In this document: in pieces, positions 21,911 through 29,328 of the stretch
How positions within the stretch are numbered: the first letter of the stretch is position 1
Layout: every line of letters begins with the position of its first letter
IMG/VR virus record: IMGVR_UViG_3300025085_000016
Span: 1 to 63,415 of that record
DNA length: 63,415 nt
Direction: 5' to 3' (one strand)
Source: a virus
The notes under the pieces: generated by a model
What the model was told of the DNA's origin: nothing
What the model saw: the letters and a program-made list of their open reading frames with translations, nothing else
Databases searched by the model: none
Translations under genes and position numbers: made by a program

Positions 21911-22378
21911 ATGAGTAATCAACTTAAAGACATCACTGTAGAAGGTATCAAGATCAAGTCTCACACTGTCCAGACCAAAGAAGGTGAGAAGGTCTATGGC
22001 TTCATGGTCTACCTCAACGAGAAGAAAATGGGGTTCTTCAGTGCTAAGCGTCTTGCTGGGTTCCAAAAGGGACTGCGAGAGAGTGGTCCTCTCTTGAAGG
22101 AGATGCTGAAGGAGTCAGTGGAACACACTAAGAAAGGCTTCGACGTTGCCTTTGGTGAAGCCAGACCTCCAGAGGGTGCAGCTAATACCCAAACCGAGGC
22201 CAAAACCAAGACCAAGAAAACTCAGGGTGACGATCTCTGTTTCGACAACATCGTCCCAGAGACTGTCACTCAGCCTCAAGTGCAGACTCAGCCTCAAGTG
22301 CAGACTCAGCCTCAAGTGCAGACTCAGACAACACAGTCTGAGGACAACCACGATGTCTTTGACTGCCTTGGCTTCTAA
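21911..22378 (+). CDS. Early protein with QPQVQT repeats and acidic tip, 155 aa
   Basis: A core of about 95 residues (EGEKVYGFMVYLNEKKMGFF, LAGFQKGLRESGPLLKEML) is followed by a lysine/threonine linker. Then come three perfect QPQVQT hexapeptide repeats (18-base DNA repeats at about 22271-22330) and an acidic tip (DNHDVFDCLGF). The layout parallels the gene at 19202. The tip again resembles the SSB interaction tail. The repeat tract suggests length variation by slippage. The molecular role is not recognised. Confidence 0.7.
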   Translation: MSNQLKDITVEGIKIKSHTVQTKEGEKVYGFMVYLNEKKMGFFSAKRLAGFQKGLRESGPLLKEMLKESVEHTKKGFDVAFGEARPPEGAANTQTEAKTKTKKTQGDDLCFDNIVPETVTQPQVQTQPQVQTQPQVQTQTTQSEDNHDVFDCLGF

Positions 22379-22411
22379 GACACTGCGACCACCCTCCCCT
22401 TGGATTGTCTG

Positions 22412-22447
22412 GTGACTTCAAGACAGGTTCGATTCCTGTCGGTCCAC
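22412..22447 (+). other. tRNA top-half-like minihelix
   Basis: A perfect 6-bp T-arm stem GACAGG/CCTGTC holds the canonical loop TTCGATT. GTGACT upstream can pair with GGTCCAC downstream with one bulge and a G-U. There is no D arm or anticodon arm. It sits in the 173-base gap between the genes at 21911 and 22552, immediately before a copy of the dispersed palindrome. The rest of the gap shows no gene. Confidence 0.4.
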
Positions 22448-22448
22448 T

Positions 22449-22466
22449 TGTCAACTTGAGTTGACA
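22449..22466. repeat. Dispersed palindrome type 1, copy 3 (intergenic)
   Basis: TGTCAACTTGAGTTGACA lies outside any gene, two bases after the T-arm-like minihelix and about 85 bases before the gene at 22552. It is the only copy not inside a coding sequence, which shows that the conserved unit is DNA rather than the peptide STQVD. Confidence 0.95.
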
Positions 22467-22551
22467 TCTTACATAGCCTGACGGCTTGCTGTCTTAGACT
22501 CACCGGAGTCACAGTCAGTCCTCAGGCATAATCAAACTCTAAGGAGCCGCC

Positions 22552-22881
22552 ATGACAGTCTCAGTGCTGTTACTCTTGGCTTCCACCGCCCTCTTGACTT
22601 TGCTTCGGCAACAAGAGCAAGGAAGCTCTCACTATCAGATTATCTTGATCGCAACTCTGGTTGTTCACAATCTCTGGGGATTCTACTACGGACAGAAGGC
22701 AAGGAGGAGGGAGATAAGGAAACAACAACAGAAGGAAGTCAGACCCCTTCAGGAATCAATACAAAAGATGGGCGAACTGTCCAATCTCTGCGATGAGATC
22801 AACGAGAGATGGGGAGGGAGTCAATCCCAGCAGTCTCATTACTCAGACAGAGAATCAATCTGGTACTCGAAAGGAAACTGA
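22552..22881 (+). CDS. Small two-span membrane protein, 109 aa
   Basis: AAGGAG lies six bases before the ATG. The first 20 residues (VSVLLLLASTALLTLL) form a membrane segment, and a second one follows (IILIATLVVHNLWGFYYG). A basic stretch (KARRREIRKQQQK) then marks a cytoplasmic helical tail. The topology suggests both ends inside. The stop lies one base before the GTG of the next gene, so the two are probably co-translated. The function is unknown. Confidence 0.7.
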   Translation: MTVSVLLLLASTALLTLLRQQEQGSSHYQIILIATLVVHNLWGFYYGQKARRREIRKQQQKEVRPLQESIQKMGELSNLCDEINERWGGSQSQQSHYSDRESIWYSKGN

Positions 22882-22882
22882 A

Positions 22883-23212
22883 GTGGAAAACAGAAACAAG
22901 ACATTCGGGATTAAAAGAAAGTCAATTAAAGAAATCAAGTCAAGTCCAACCAGCAAGGGGGATTTGTTCAAGGGAATGGAAGTGACGTTTGACTACGCCT
23001 TGCCACAAACTTGGCTCGATACGTTCTCCAAGTGGTGTGCCGATCATCTTCCATCGTCCTATGGGGAGATCAATTACAACCTGATTCGTTCTACGTCAGT
23101 CATGGCATATCCCAAAGATGACTATGCAAGGGTTGTCTCTGCTTGCACCGAAGTACACGAAGCTCAGGAACTCTACATGAAACTCAGGGGGTGGACTCTA
23201 GTGGAAGCATGA
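22883..23212 (+). CDS. Hypothetical protein, 109 aa, GTG start
   Basis: GTG at 22883 has AAAGGAAA about seven bases upstream. The N-terminal 35 residues are lysine-rich and probably disordered. A compact domain follows (VTFDYALPQTWLDTFSKWC, then YNLIRSTSVMAYPKDDYARV and ELYMKLRGWTLVEA). No family is recognised. It is coupled to the two-span membrane protein upstream. Confidence 0.65.
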   Translation: MENRNKTFGIKRKSIKEIKSSPTSKGDLFKGMEVTFDYALPQTWLDTFSKWCADHLPSSYGEINYNLIRSTSVMAYPKDDYARVVSACTEVHEAQELYMKLRGWTLVEA

Positions 23213-23261
23213 TTGTGGACAGCCGACTCTTGAACCTCAACTGAAATCACAGGAAACCTAA

Positions 23262-23474
23262 ATGAAACGAATAGGTATGCACCTCTACCACACTCCTGAA
23301 CTCAGGCAGCAGATGACTTGCACTGAGTGCGGTGTCAACTCTCTTGGAGATGAAGCGCACTCTACTGAAGCAGGAGCCTACGCTGGATCTGCAATCAAAG
23401 ATCCATCTGAGAATGAGTGTCTTTCCAAGTGCGGTAAGTGCGGAAAGTTATTTACTAAACGAAAAAAAGACTGA
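23262..23474 (+). CDS. Small zinc-ribbon protein, 70 aa
   Basis: Two cysteine pairs (CTECG at residues 20-24 and CGKCG near residue 58) bracket an acidic loop, forming a likely zinc ribbon. The tail is basic (FTKRKKD). Such small phage proteins often bind nucleic acid or host RNA polymerase, but no specific function can be assigned. It is followed by the hairpin CTGAC CTTTCTT GTCAG and leader cassette L4. Confidence 0.7.
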   Translation: MKRIGMHLYHTPELRQQMTCTECGVNSLGDEAHSTEAGAYAGSAIKDPSENECLSKCGKCGKLFTKRKKD

Positions 23475-23502
23475 CCTTTCTTGTCAGTAACAACATCTAC
23501 CT

Positions 23503-23595
23503 TGGGGCGAACGCCGCCACCAATCGCTACACCATTGCCGGGCAGCAGTTGCTCGTCATTGCTTAATTGTTTCTCTCACGGAGTTTTACTTAACC
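23503..23595 (+). promoter_or_regulatory. Leader cassette copy L4
   Basis: GGGGCGAACGCCGCC, ATCGCTACACC and ATTGCCGGGCAGC are followed by TTGTTTCTCTCACGGAG before the MoxR-like gene at 23596. The motif CTGACCTTTCTTGTCA at 23471, just upstream, recurs in part at 27369. Confidence 0.65.
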
Positions 23596-24750
23596 ATGTT
23601 CAACAAACAATCAAAACGAAAGATTCTCAACGAGGCTCTTTGGATTGTCGCTCAAGCCAAGAGTGGTTCTATCCCGGTTGCCTACGGTAATCCCGGCCTT
23701 GCCAAGACCGTCAGTGTCGAGGCGTTTGCCAAGCTACTGGGATACTACTACAAGCAGTTCATCCTGTCTCAGTCCATGCCAGAAGATGCTGGTGGCAACC
23801 CTTGCCCCACTGAGGTCAACATCGGTGGCACTGTCTACAAGTGTGTGTCCAACCTCAAGCAAGAAACTCTGCTTAGGGCCATGCACCAAGAGACTGTCGT
23901 TCACTTGGACGAGGTGAATCAATGTTCTCCTGCTGTTATGGCAGCTAACCAAGAGCTATGGTTCAACAATCCACCTGAGAAGTCCATCGTAATCGCCACT
24001 GCCAACAGCTTGGAGGTTGCCACTGATGGATTCCAGTTCTCTGCTCCGATGATTAACAGGATGTGTGTCCTTGACTGGGAGTTTGACGACGATGCTTGGC
24101 TACAAGGCATGACTCAGGGTGAGTTTCCTCCTCTTGAGTTCCCCGTTCTTGAGGGTGACTGGTCTGGTTACAAACAGAAGTGGAAGGCTCTTGTCGGTCA
24201 ATTCCGACGACAAAAGCCGGGTCACTTTGACTGGGCTAACGTGTTCCCTAAGACTGATGCAGAGAGAGCTTTGCCTTGGCGTTCACCTAGATCTTGGGAA
24301 CGTGGTGCTGTTTGCCTTGGTGCTGCCGAGGCTGTTAGTGCTGGTCAAGACACTGCCAAGAAGATCCTGTCTGGGTTTGTTGGTGAGGGTCCAGCTCTTG
24401 AGTTCTTCAGTTGGGTAGAGTCGGCTGGCTTCCCTCCATCTGAGGTGCTGTTCAACAACCCTTCGATGCTTCACTTGCCACCTCAGTTCGACACTGCGGC
24501 TTCTCTCGTTGGTGGCGTCTACTGCCACGCTGCAAGACTCATCACCAAAGAGCCTGAGAACGCAGAAGAAAACTTCGAGAAGTGCTTGGACTTCTGTGAG
24601 CATGTCTTTGCCGAGAACCGTGAAGCTGGCACTGCTTTTGTTGGTAGGTTTGTCAAGCTCAAGCCACAGAGCTACAAGCCCATGCGACGATCCCATCTCC
24701 TCTGGGACACGGTTGGTGCTTCACGACCTAAGCAAGCTGTGACCGTCTAA
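23596..24750 (+). CDS. MoxR-type AAA+ ATPase, 384 aa
   Basis: Walker A is GNPGLAKT (about residues 31-38), Walker B HLDEVNQ (about 104-110), sensor 1 IATAN and an arginine-bearing NRM segment. Together with the VWA partner encoded next, this is a MoxR/VWA or CobS/CobT-like pair that remodels or inserts metal in protein complexes. The length is somewhat long for MoxR, with an extra C-terminal helical domain (CLDFCEHVFAENREAGTAF). It is preceded by leader L4. Its role in the phage (maturation, host modulation or anti-defence) is unknown. Confidence 0.87.
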   Translation: MFNKQSKRKILNEALWIVAQAKSGSIPVAYGNPGLAKTVSVEAFAKLLGYYYKQFILSQSMPEDAGGNPCPTEVNIGGTVYKCVSNLKQETLLRAMHQETVVHLDEVNQCSPAVMAANQELWFNNPPEKSIVIATANSLEVATDGFQFSAPMINRMCVLDWEFDDDAWLQGMTQGEFPPLEFPVLEGDWSGYKQKWKALVGQFRRQKPGHFDWANVFPKTDAERALPWRSPRSWERGAVCLGAAEAVSAGQDTAKKILSGFVGEGPALEFFSWVESAGFPPSEVLFNNPSMLHLPPQFDTAASLVGGVYCHAARLITKEPENAEENFEKCLDFCEHVFAENREAGTAFVGRFVKLKPQSYKPMRRSHLLWDTVGASRPKQAVTV

Positions 24751-24840
24751 TGCGGCGACTTCTAACTATTATTTTCTGCGAGTCAATCTTCTGGCTTGCC
24801 CTTTGGTATTTAAGAATCCTCATGGTGAGGTAACTCCGTA

Positions 24841-24904
24841 GCTGTTCACTAGCTCGTAGCTAGTGGACAGCAGCAGTGTGACCTTTCTCTTACTAGGAAT
24901 GATG
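24841..24904 (+). promoter_or_regulatory. Leader L5: long hairpin plus TTTCTCTTACTAGGA motif
   Basis: GCTGTTCACTAGCT (24841-24854) pairs with AGCTAGTGGACAGC (24858-24871), 14 bp with one G-U, loop CGT. Then comes CCTTTCTCTTACTAGGA, with AGGA six bases before the third of three consecutive ATG codons. It replaces the GCC-rich front half of the other cassettes by a stable hairpin. There is no U run, so it is not a normal terminator. Confidence 0.65.
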
Positions 24905-26173
24905 ATGGACGCTAGAACAAAGTTTACCGTAGCTCTCAAGCAATCATGTGTTGATCTCCCACAGATCGCCACCATGCTGCTTCGGCTCTCGCCCAGAGAG
25001 AAAGAGGGTATCGGCACTGTCGGTGCTGACCAGAGACTACGCTTCTACTATGACCCAGAGGTCATGGATGCTATGTCTGTTGATGAGGTTTCATTTGAGC
25101 AGAAGATGGCTATTGCACATGGCTTTCTCAGTCACGGAAGCAGAGGATCTTTCTTGGGCGACGACCCCAGTTCTGTCGAAGCGTGGAAGAAATCTACACG
25201 GATCAGTGCTGTGGAGTTCCTCAAGACCTACGGACAAGAGGTTCCACCTCATGCCCCATGCTGTGACAACACCACAGACGTTGACGGAAACCCGTTGCCT
25301 CAAGGTCTTTGCTCTGAGGAATACTACGGGCTGCTGCTTGAAAGCGGACAAGAGCCACCGCCTCCACCAGATGGACCAGATGGACCAGAAGAACATAAGG
25401 GTCCAGTAAATGATACAGGGCGGGGCGGTGGTGGCGAAATCCAAGACGGAAAGGAACGTGATTGGCAAGATGAGTTCAGTGATGACGACATCAACTCTAG
25501 GCCAGACGGACCTACTGACGGTGAACTTGAGAAGCTCCGGTCTAAGCTGGGCGAGGGACTCAAGAGCATGGGTAGGTCTGGTTGTGGTGACTTCGCTATG
25601 GTTCAAGATTCACTAGAGAAACCCAAGATTCGACCAGAGCAGTTGCTTCGTATGGCAATCGCTAGGAACGTCACTAAGTTTCGCCGTGGAACCAGCCAGC
25701 CTACCTATCGTAGAGTCTCTCGCAGGCAGCAGATTGGCGACCCTTTCATCAAGCCTAGTCACGTTGACCCCACCCCTAAGGTCACAGTTGTCGTTGACAC
25801 TTCAGCAAGCATGACCAAGAGAGAACGGGAGCTTGGTCTTGGGATGGTTGATCTTGCCCTCAAGGGGATGAAGCTCGACGAGGTTCGTGTTGTTGGTGCT
25901 GACACTCAGATCTCATCAGATCAGTCCAGCATCAAGAACGCCAGTCAAGTCAAGCTGACTGGAGGTGGTGGCACTCGAATGGACGAGGTGGTCAACACTT
26001 TGCTTTCAGAGCCAGCCAGCAAGCTTCCTGATCTTCTGATTCTTGTTACTGACGGTGGAACTGAGTGGCCTGATAAGAACAGGGTTCCTGTTATCAGTTG
26101 TGTAACCCAGCCAGAAGAAGTTCGTTTATGGCAAACTCCACCTGACTGGATGCCTTTGGTTTACGTTGGGTAG
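24905..26173 (+). CDS. VWA-domain protein, partner of MoxR ATPase, 422 aa
   Basis: The C-terminal half is a von Willebrand A domain with the MIDAS motif DTSAS, a downstream T and the strand VTDGG. The first 130 residues resemble the inactive metallopeptidase-like N-domain of DUF2201-type VWA proteins (HGFLSHGS; GLCSEEYYGLLLE). An acidic/proline linker follows (PPPPDGPDGPEE). The start is the third of three ATGs, best spaced from AGGA; 24899 and 24902 are alternatives. It should work with the MoxR ATPase as a substrate-binding partner. Confidence 0.85.
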   Translation: MDARTKFTVALKQSCVDLPQIATMLLRLSPREKEGIGTVGADQRLRFYYDPEVMDAMSVDEVSFEQKMAIAHGFLSHGSRGSFLGDDPSSVEAWKKSTRISAVEFLKTYGQEVPPHAPCCDNTTDVDGNPLPQGLCSEEYYGLLLESGQEPPPPPDGPDGPEEHKGPVNDTGRGGGGEIQDGKERDWQDEFSDDDINSRPDGPTDGELEKLRSKLGEGLKSMGRSGCGDFAMVQDSLEKPKIRPEQLLRMAIARNVTKFRRGTSQPTYRRVSRRQQIGDPFIKPSHVDPTPKVTVVVDTSASMTKRERELGLGMVDLALKGMKLDEVRVVGADTQISSDQSSIKNASQVKLTGGGGTRMDEVVNTLLSEPASKLPDLLILVTDGGTEWPDKNRVPVISCVTQPEEVRLWQTPPDWMPLVYVG

Positions 26174-26181
26174 TTACCCTC

Positions 26182-26267
26182 GGAGCCGAGTGCCACCACC
26201 GTTCGCTACACCATTGCCGACAAACGGCAACCAGCAATTTGTTTCTCTTACTAATGGAATACTTACC
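26182..26267 (+). promoter_or_regulatory. Leader cassette copy L6
   Basis: GGAGCCGAGTGCCACCACC, TTCGCTACACC and hairpin TGCCG ACAAA CGGCA are followed by TTTGTTTCTCTTACTAATGGAA, then TTACC and the ATG at 26268. It is the copy closest to the consensus. Confidence 0.7.
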
Positions 26268-27155
26268 ATGAATGTTATTGATAAAGCAGGATACGAATTA
26301 TGGTTCTCTTGCAGCAGAGCTACTGACCCAGACCGACTGCTCAATGGACTGTCTCAACTGTCGTCTCAGCCACCATATGTACCAGAGCAACGCAGCAGTC
26401 TGGAGTGTTTGCAACTTGCTCTGACTGATGTTTGTCAGTACCTGACCAAGCCTCCCATTCACTACTTAGTTCGACCACTTGCTGGCAGGTCTGGTCGTCA
26501 TGTCTTTCGTGAAGTTCGTGGTGCTGACCAGAACTCTCATGACTCTATGTTTACCATTCGAGTTCCTGAGGATGGTGACGATCTGGTTGCTGAGGGGCCG
26601 CACTGTCCCGGCGATGGGGCAATGAATAAGATTCAGTCTACCTATCACAGCTATCAAAAAAGCATCGGCGCAAGAGCCGTGAAAACTATCATGGTCAAAG
26701 AAGTTCTTCGACTTGGTGGGATCAAGATTGACGGGAAGGATGCTTACTTCATCCCCCCCGATGTTAAAGACGATTGGGAGAAGATTGTTCAGGTTGCACT
26801 GAACGCCGCTGAGTTCAATGACTCCAAGTTCTACGACTCCAAGTATGAACTCAATGGGACAGCACTCGATGCTGTTCAACTGTCTGTTGAGGAGGAGATC
26901 GTTGCCGGAGTGGACAACATCCTCAGCGAACTTAGCCAAGGCCAGTTCACTGACAGAGTTCAAGCCAACAGGCTCAAGACTCTCAAGAAGATGACTGCAA
27001 AGATGCAGCGTTACGAGTCACTGTTTGGTGCTGGTCTACAGACCTGTCAGTATAAGCTCAAGGAAGTTCTCAATGCGATGAATCTTTCTCAGGCTGTTGA
27101 AACATCAAGTGCGTTTGATGATGTCCTTGATGATGTCCTTGATGTCGCTGTGTAG
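26268..27155 (+). CDS. Third gene of MoxR/VWA module, unknown, 295 aa
   Basis: ATG at 26268 follows leader L6. The first part looks alpha/beta (AGYELWFSCSRATDPDR, LVRPLAGRSGRHVFREVRG). The second is helical with a long charged stretch (NILSELSQGQFTDRVQANRL, LKTLKKMTAKMQRYESLFG). The tail contains a direct DNA repeat encoding DDVLDDVLDVAV. The middle segment ARAVKTIMVKEVLRLGGIKI is reminiscent of substrate-handling domains but gives no firm family. Placement right after the VWA gene suggests a substrate or adaptor of the pair. Confidence 0.65.
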   Translation: MNVIDKAGYELWFSCSRATDPDRLLNGLSQLSSQPPYVPEQRSSLECLQLALTDVCQYLTKPPIHYLVRPLAGRSGRHVFREVRGADQNSHDSMFTIRVPEDGDDLVAEGPHCPGDGAMNKIQSTYHSYQKSIGARAVKTIMVKEVLRLGGIKIDGKDAYFIPPDVKDDWEKIVQVALNAAEFNDSKFYDSKYELNGTALDAVQLSVEEEIVAGVDNILSELSQGQFTDRVQANRLKTLKKMTAKMQRYESLFGAGLQTCQYKLKEVLNAMNLSQAVETSSAFDDVLDDVLDVAV

Positions 27156-27321
27156 CATTGGACGCAGCAACATTGAGCTGAGAGAGCGAGCAAGCAAAGA
27201 GATATTACAGACAGGATTGACATACTCCTGTTCTTTGTGGTGCAGATCGTCGTTCAATCCGATGACGCTCTCCTTGTGTCGAGGTGGGAATGTCGGGTAG
27301 CTCCCGGATAGCCGCCGACCA

Positions 27322-27368
27322 GCGAGTGAACTGGTGTTCTACGTTCAGGTTCGATTCCTGACTCTCGC
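27322..27368 (+). other. tRNA top-half-like minihelix
   Basis: GCGAGTG (27322-27328) pairs with CTCTCGC (27362-27368) with one mismatch. A perfect T arm TCAGG, loop TTCGATT, CCTGA lies directly before the 3' strand, as in the acceptor/T half of a tRNA. Only 16 bases replace the D and anticodon arms, although ACCAG/CTGGT nearby could form another stem. It lies in the 258-base gap 27156-27413. The hairpin CGGG TAGCT CCCG lies just before it. Confidence 0.4.
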
Positions 27369-27413
27369 CTGACCTTTCTTGTCAAACCTTTTAATAACAT
27401 ACGGAGTAAAGAA

Positions 27414-27899
27414 ATGAGCGAAGAAATTGATTACGACCTACTTGTAGATTCCATTGACATGGACCAGTTAGCTGCATTGATTGCAGGCGAAATCAGCGAA
27501 GAGTCTATTGCTGAACACATTGATGCTGAACAGATTGCTGAACACATTGGTGTTGATGACGTTGCTAGTCACTTAGATACACAAGACGTTGCTAGTGAGA
27601 TAGCACTTGAAGATCTTGCCAACGAGTTTGATACATATGACTTGTCATATGAGATCTTCTCAAATCACATCGACATGGACGGCATCTACGACCATTGCTC
27701 TGAAGCGATAGACATGGACTGGCTTGCTGAAAGAGTAGACTACGGAAGTCTCTCAGAAACACTCGATCTTGACGGAATCGCTGAGTGCCTTTCGGACGAT
27801 CAGCTCACAAAGTTGGCAGACAGCGTCGATGCCAAGTCGGTAGCGAAGCATGTCACCGACCCTTGGTCAATGATGGTAACACCGTTCGCAAACAACTAA
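27414..27899 (+). CDS. Acidic nonapeptide-repeat protein, 161 aa
   Basis: From about residue 37 the sequence is built of nine-residue units such as IDAEQIAEH, IGVDDVASH, LDTQDVASE and IALEDLANE: hydrophobic at positions 1 and 6, acidic at 2 and 5. About a third of residues are D or E against very few K or R. A helical solenoid with a negatively charged surface is likely, raising the possibility of a DNA mimic. GGAG lies eight bases before the ATG. No family is recognised. It starts the second early operon. Confidence 0.75.
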   Translation: MSEEIDYDLLVDSIDMDQLAALIAGEISEESIAEHIDAEQIAEHIGVDDVASHLDTQDVASEIALEDLANEFDTYDLSYEIFSNHIDMDGIYDHCSEAIDMDWLAERVDYGSLSETLDLDGIAECLSDDQLTKLADSVDAKSVAKHVTDPWSMMVTPFANN

Positions 27900-27929
27900 C
27901 AAACACTCAAGAGATAAAGGAATACAAAG

Positions 27930-28379
27930 ATGGACGAAGAAGATTTTGATGGCGAAACCCATCCGCTGCCTGACGACTTGAAGTTCAAGGACTTAGTAAA
28001 CATGAGCCTAGAGCTTTCGGAAAAAATGGGAGAACACCTTGACGGGCAAGAGCAGACACTTGCTGTCTGCTCACTAATACTTCTGCTAAAGAAGGGGATG
28101 AAGATGGTGCAGCTTCAATGCTCTGAAATCATCACCGACCACCCGTCTGCCCTTCAGGTCTTAACACAGTGCTGTGTTGCTGAAGAAGCGATCACAAAGT
28201 TTCTTGCCCTGTACCCTTCTCTGAGAATAGGTGACAGTTACGAGCAGCAGGTCGAAGAATACTTTGCTGAAGAAGAACGCAAAGAGAAGCAAGAGAAAAG
28301 CGTTGTCGAAGTTCCAACAGAAGAAGAGCTTTCTTCTCTTTGCGACAGCTTGTTTAGAACCAAAGAGCCAGAGGAATAG
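27930..28379 (+). CDS. Acidic hypothetical protein, 149 aa
   Basis: The protein is acidic at both ends with a helical centre (LVNMSLELSEKMGEHLDGQE, LAVCSLILLLKKGMKMVQL). The C-terminus is very charged (YFAEEERKEKQEKSVVEV). AAAGGA lies upstream of the ATG. It is separated from the preceding acidic repeat gene by 30 bases and ends five bases before the GTG of the next gene. The function is unknown; the net negative charge is notable in this operon. Confidence 0.65.
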   Translation: MDEEDFDGETHPLPDDLKFKDLVNMSLELSEKMGEHLDGQEQTLAVCSLILLLKKGMKMVQLQCSEIITDHPSALQVLTQCCVAEEAITKFLALYPSLRIGDSYEQQVEEYFAEEERKEKQEKSVVEVPTEEELSSLCDSLFRTKEPEE

Positions 28380-28383
28380 AACA

Positions 28384-28872
28384 GTGAAAGTAACCGGAGT
28401 GTATAGAGATGACGGAGGCAAGGACTACCTCATAAGTCACAACGGGAAACAGCATAAGGCTACCAAAATCGGTAGCCTTTTTTCTTGCAACGGGGTCACT
28501 GACACGCTTAGGAATATCAAGAAGATGATTCAAGAAGGTGAGTTGGTTACAAGTCAGCCACCAATTAACGCTATCGGCGGAGTCATCCAAATACACGACG
28601 AAACAAAGGAGATAAGAGAAAAGTTTTCAGACATCAAGAAACGCATACAGGAAGACAAGCCGAGCATCGACGTTGGCTTATGGGACTGCGTTCATCCCTG
28701 TGCATTGATTGTAAAGATCATGGTGGAGTGTCACACCGAGTTCATGCCTCAAGGACTAGAGGCTGAAATAGACAGAACCCTTGATGCTCATGGCTACCTG
28801 CTTCCTTACGGCAGCTACGACACTGAGCAAGCTAACCACGAATATCAAACAAACATGGAGATATTAAAATGA
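28384..28872 (+). CDS. Hypothetical protein, 162 aa, GTG start
   Basis: GTG at 28384 begins VKVTGVYRDDGGKDYLISHN, a small beta-rich domain. A charged helical region follows (EIREKFSDIKKRIQEDKPSI), then a C-terminal domain with WDCVHPCALIVKIMVECHTE. AGAACA is upstream, and the Shine-Dalgarno is weak (GAGGAATAG within the previous gene). It overlaps the next gene by 4 bases. No family is recognised. Confidence 0.65.
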   Translation: MKVTGVYRDDGGKDYLISHNGKQHKATKIGSLFSCNGVTDTLRNIKKMIQEGELVTSQPPINAIGGVIQIHDETKEIREKFSDIKKRIQEDKPSIDVGLWDCVHPCALIVKIMVECHTEFMPQGLEAEIDRTLDAHGYLLPYGSYDTEQANHEYQTNMEILK

Positions 28873-29075
28873 AATGTTGTATCTGCAAGAAAGAGATTGA
28901 AAAGAAGTACACACCTGATGGTGAAATGTACTGGGATCAGGGACATAATCCTTACCCAGTAACTGACGCACTTGAATCTCGGTGCTGCGATTCTTGCAAC
29001 CAGTCGGTGGTTGTGCCTCTTAGATTCTCCCTTCTTACGAACAAGGATGTTCACGATGTCAAGGCAAACGATTAA
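28869..29075 (+). CDS. Small zinc-finger protein, 68 aa
   Basis: CCICKKEIEKK at the start and CCDSCNQSVVVPLR later supply two cysteine pairs. An intervening segment YWDQGHNPYPVTD completes a pattern seen in many short phage proteins. A single zinc is expected. It overlaps both neighbours. The function is not known. Confidence 0.75.
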   Translation: MKCCICKKEIEKKYTPDGEMYWDQGHNPYPVTDALESRCCDSCNQSVVVPLRFSLLTNKDVHDVKAND

Positions 29076-29328
29076 AAGAATCCATGTCAATCAGCATGTG
29101 GTAAAGAGCAACTCAAAGAACGATGAGCGTAAGCCCATCTTCACTGTGAAGTGCAGCAACCGAAACCACTACGGACACACTGTAAGAATCCAAGGTCCGT
29201 CAGAGGTGGTGTACCCCGGCAAGACTCTCTCTTGCGGGGCTAAGGCTTGGATCGAAACGACAGCACCAGTGGAGGTCTGGGTTACATCTGGTCCAGACAG
29301 TGAGTACATGACAGCGAGGGAACCATGA
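29056..29328 (+). CDS. Conserved small phage protein, 90 aa
   Basis: ATG at 29056 begins MSRQTIKRIHVNQHVVKSNS, a pattern that recurs in short proteins of diverse phages. It is followed by a beta-rich region (VRIQGPSEVVYPGKTLSCG, WIETTAPVEVWV). Longer starts upstream overlap the zinc-finger gene further and are less likely. The 3' end overlaps the next start by 4 bases. The function is unknown. Confidence 0.7.
   Translation: MSRQTIKRIHVNQHVVKSNSKNDERKPIFTVKCSNRNHYGHTVRIQGPSEVVYPGKTLSCGAKAWIETTAPVEVWVTSGPDSEYMTAREP

Noticed and set aside
22271-22330. Short 18-base tandem repeats as a possible CRISPR array
   Set aside because: They are in-frame QPQVQT codon repeats without spacers. No repeat-spacer array was seen anywhere in the window.
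27639-27660. CATATGAC TT GTCATATG, an 8-2-8 inverted repeat of the same geometry as palindrome type 1
   Set aside because: It occurs once, lies in an ordinary coding stretch and has a different sequence. One such 8-2-8 repeat is expected by chance in 63 kb.
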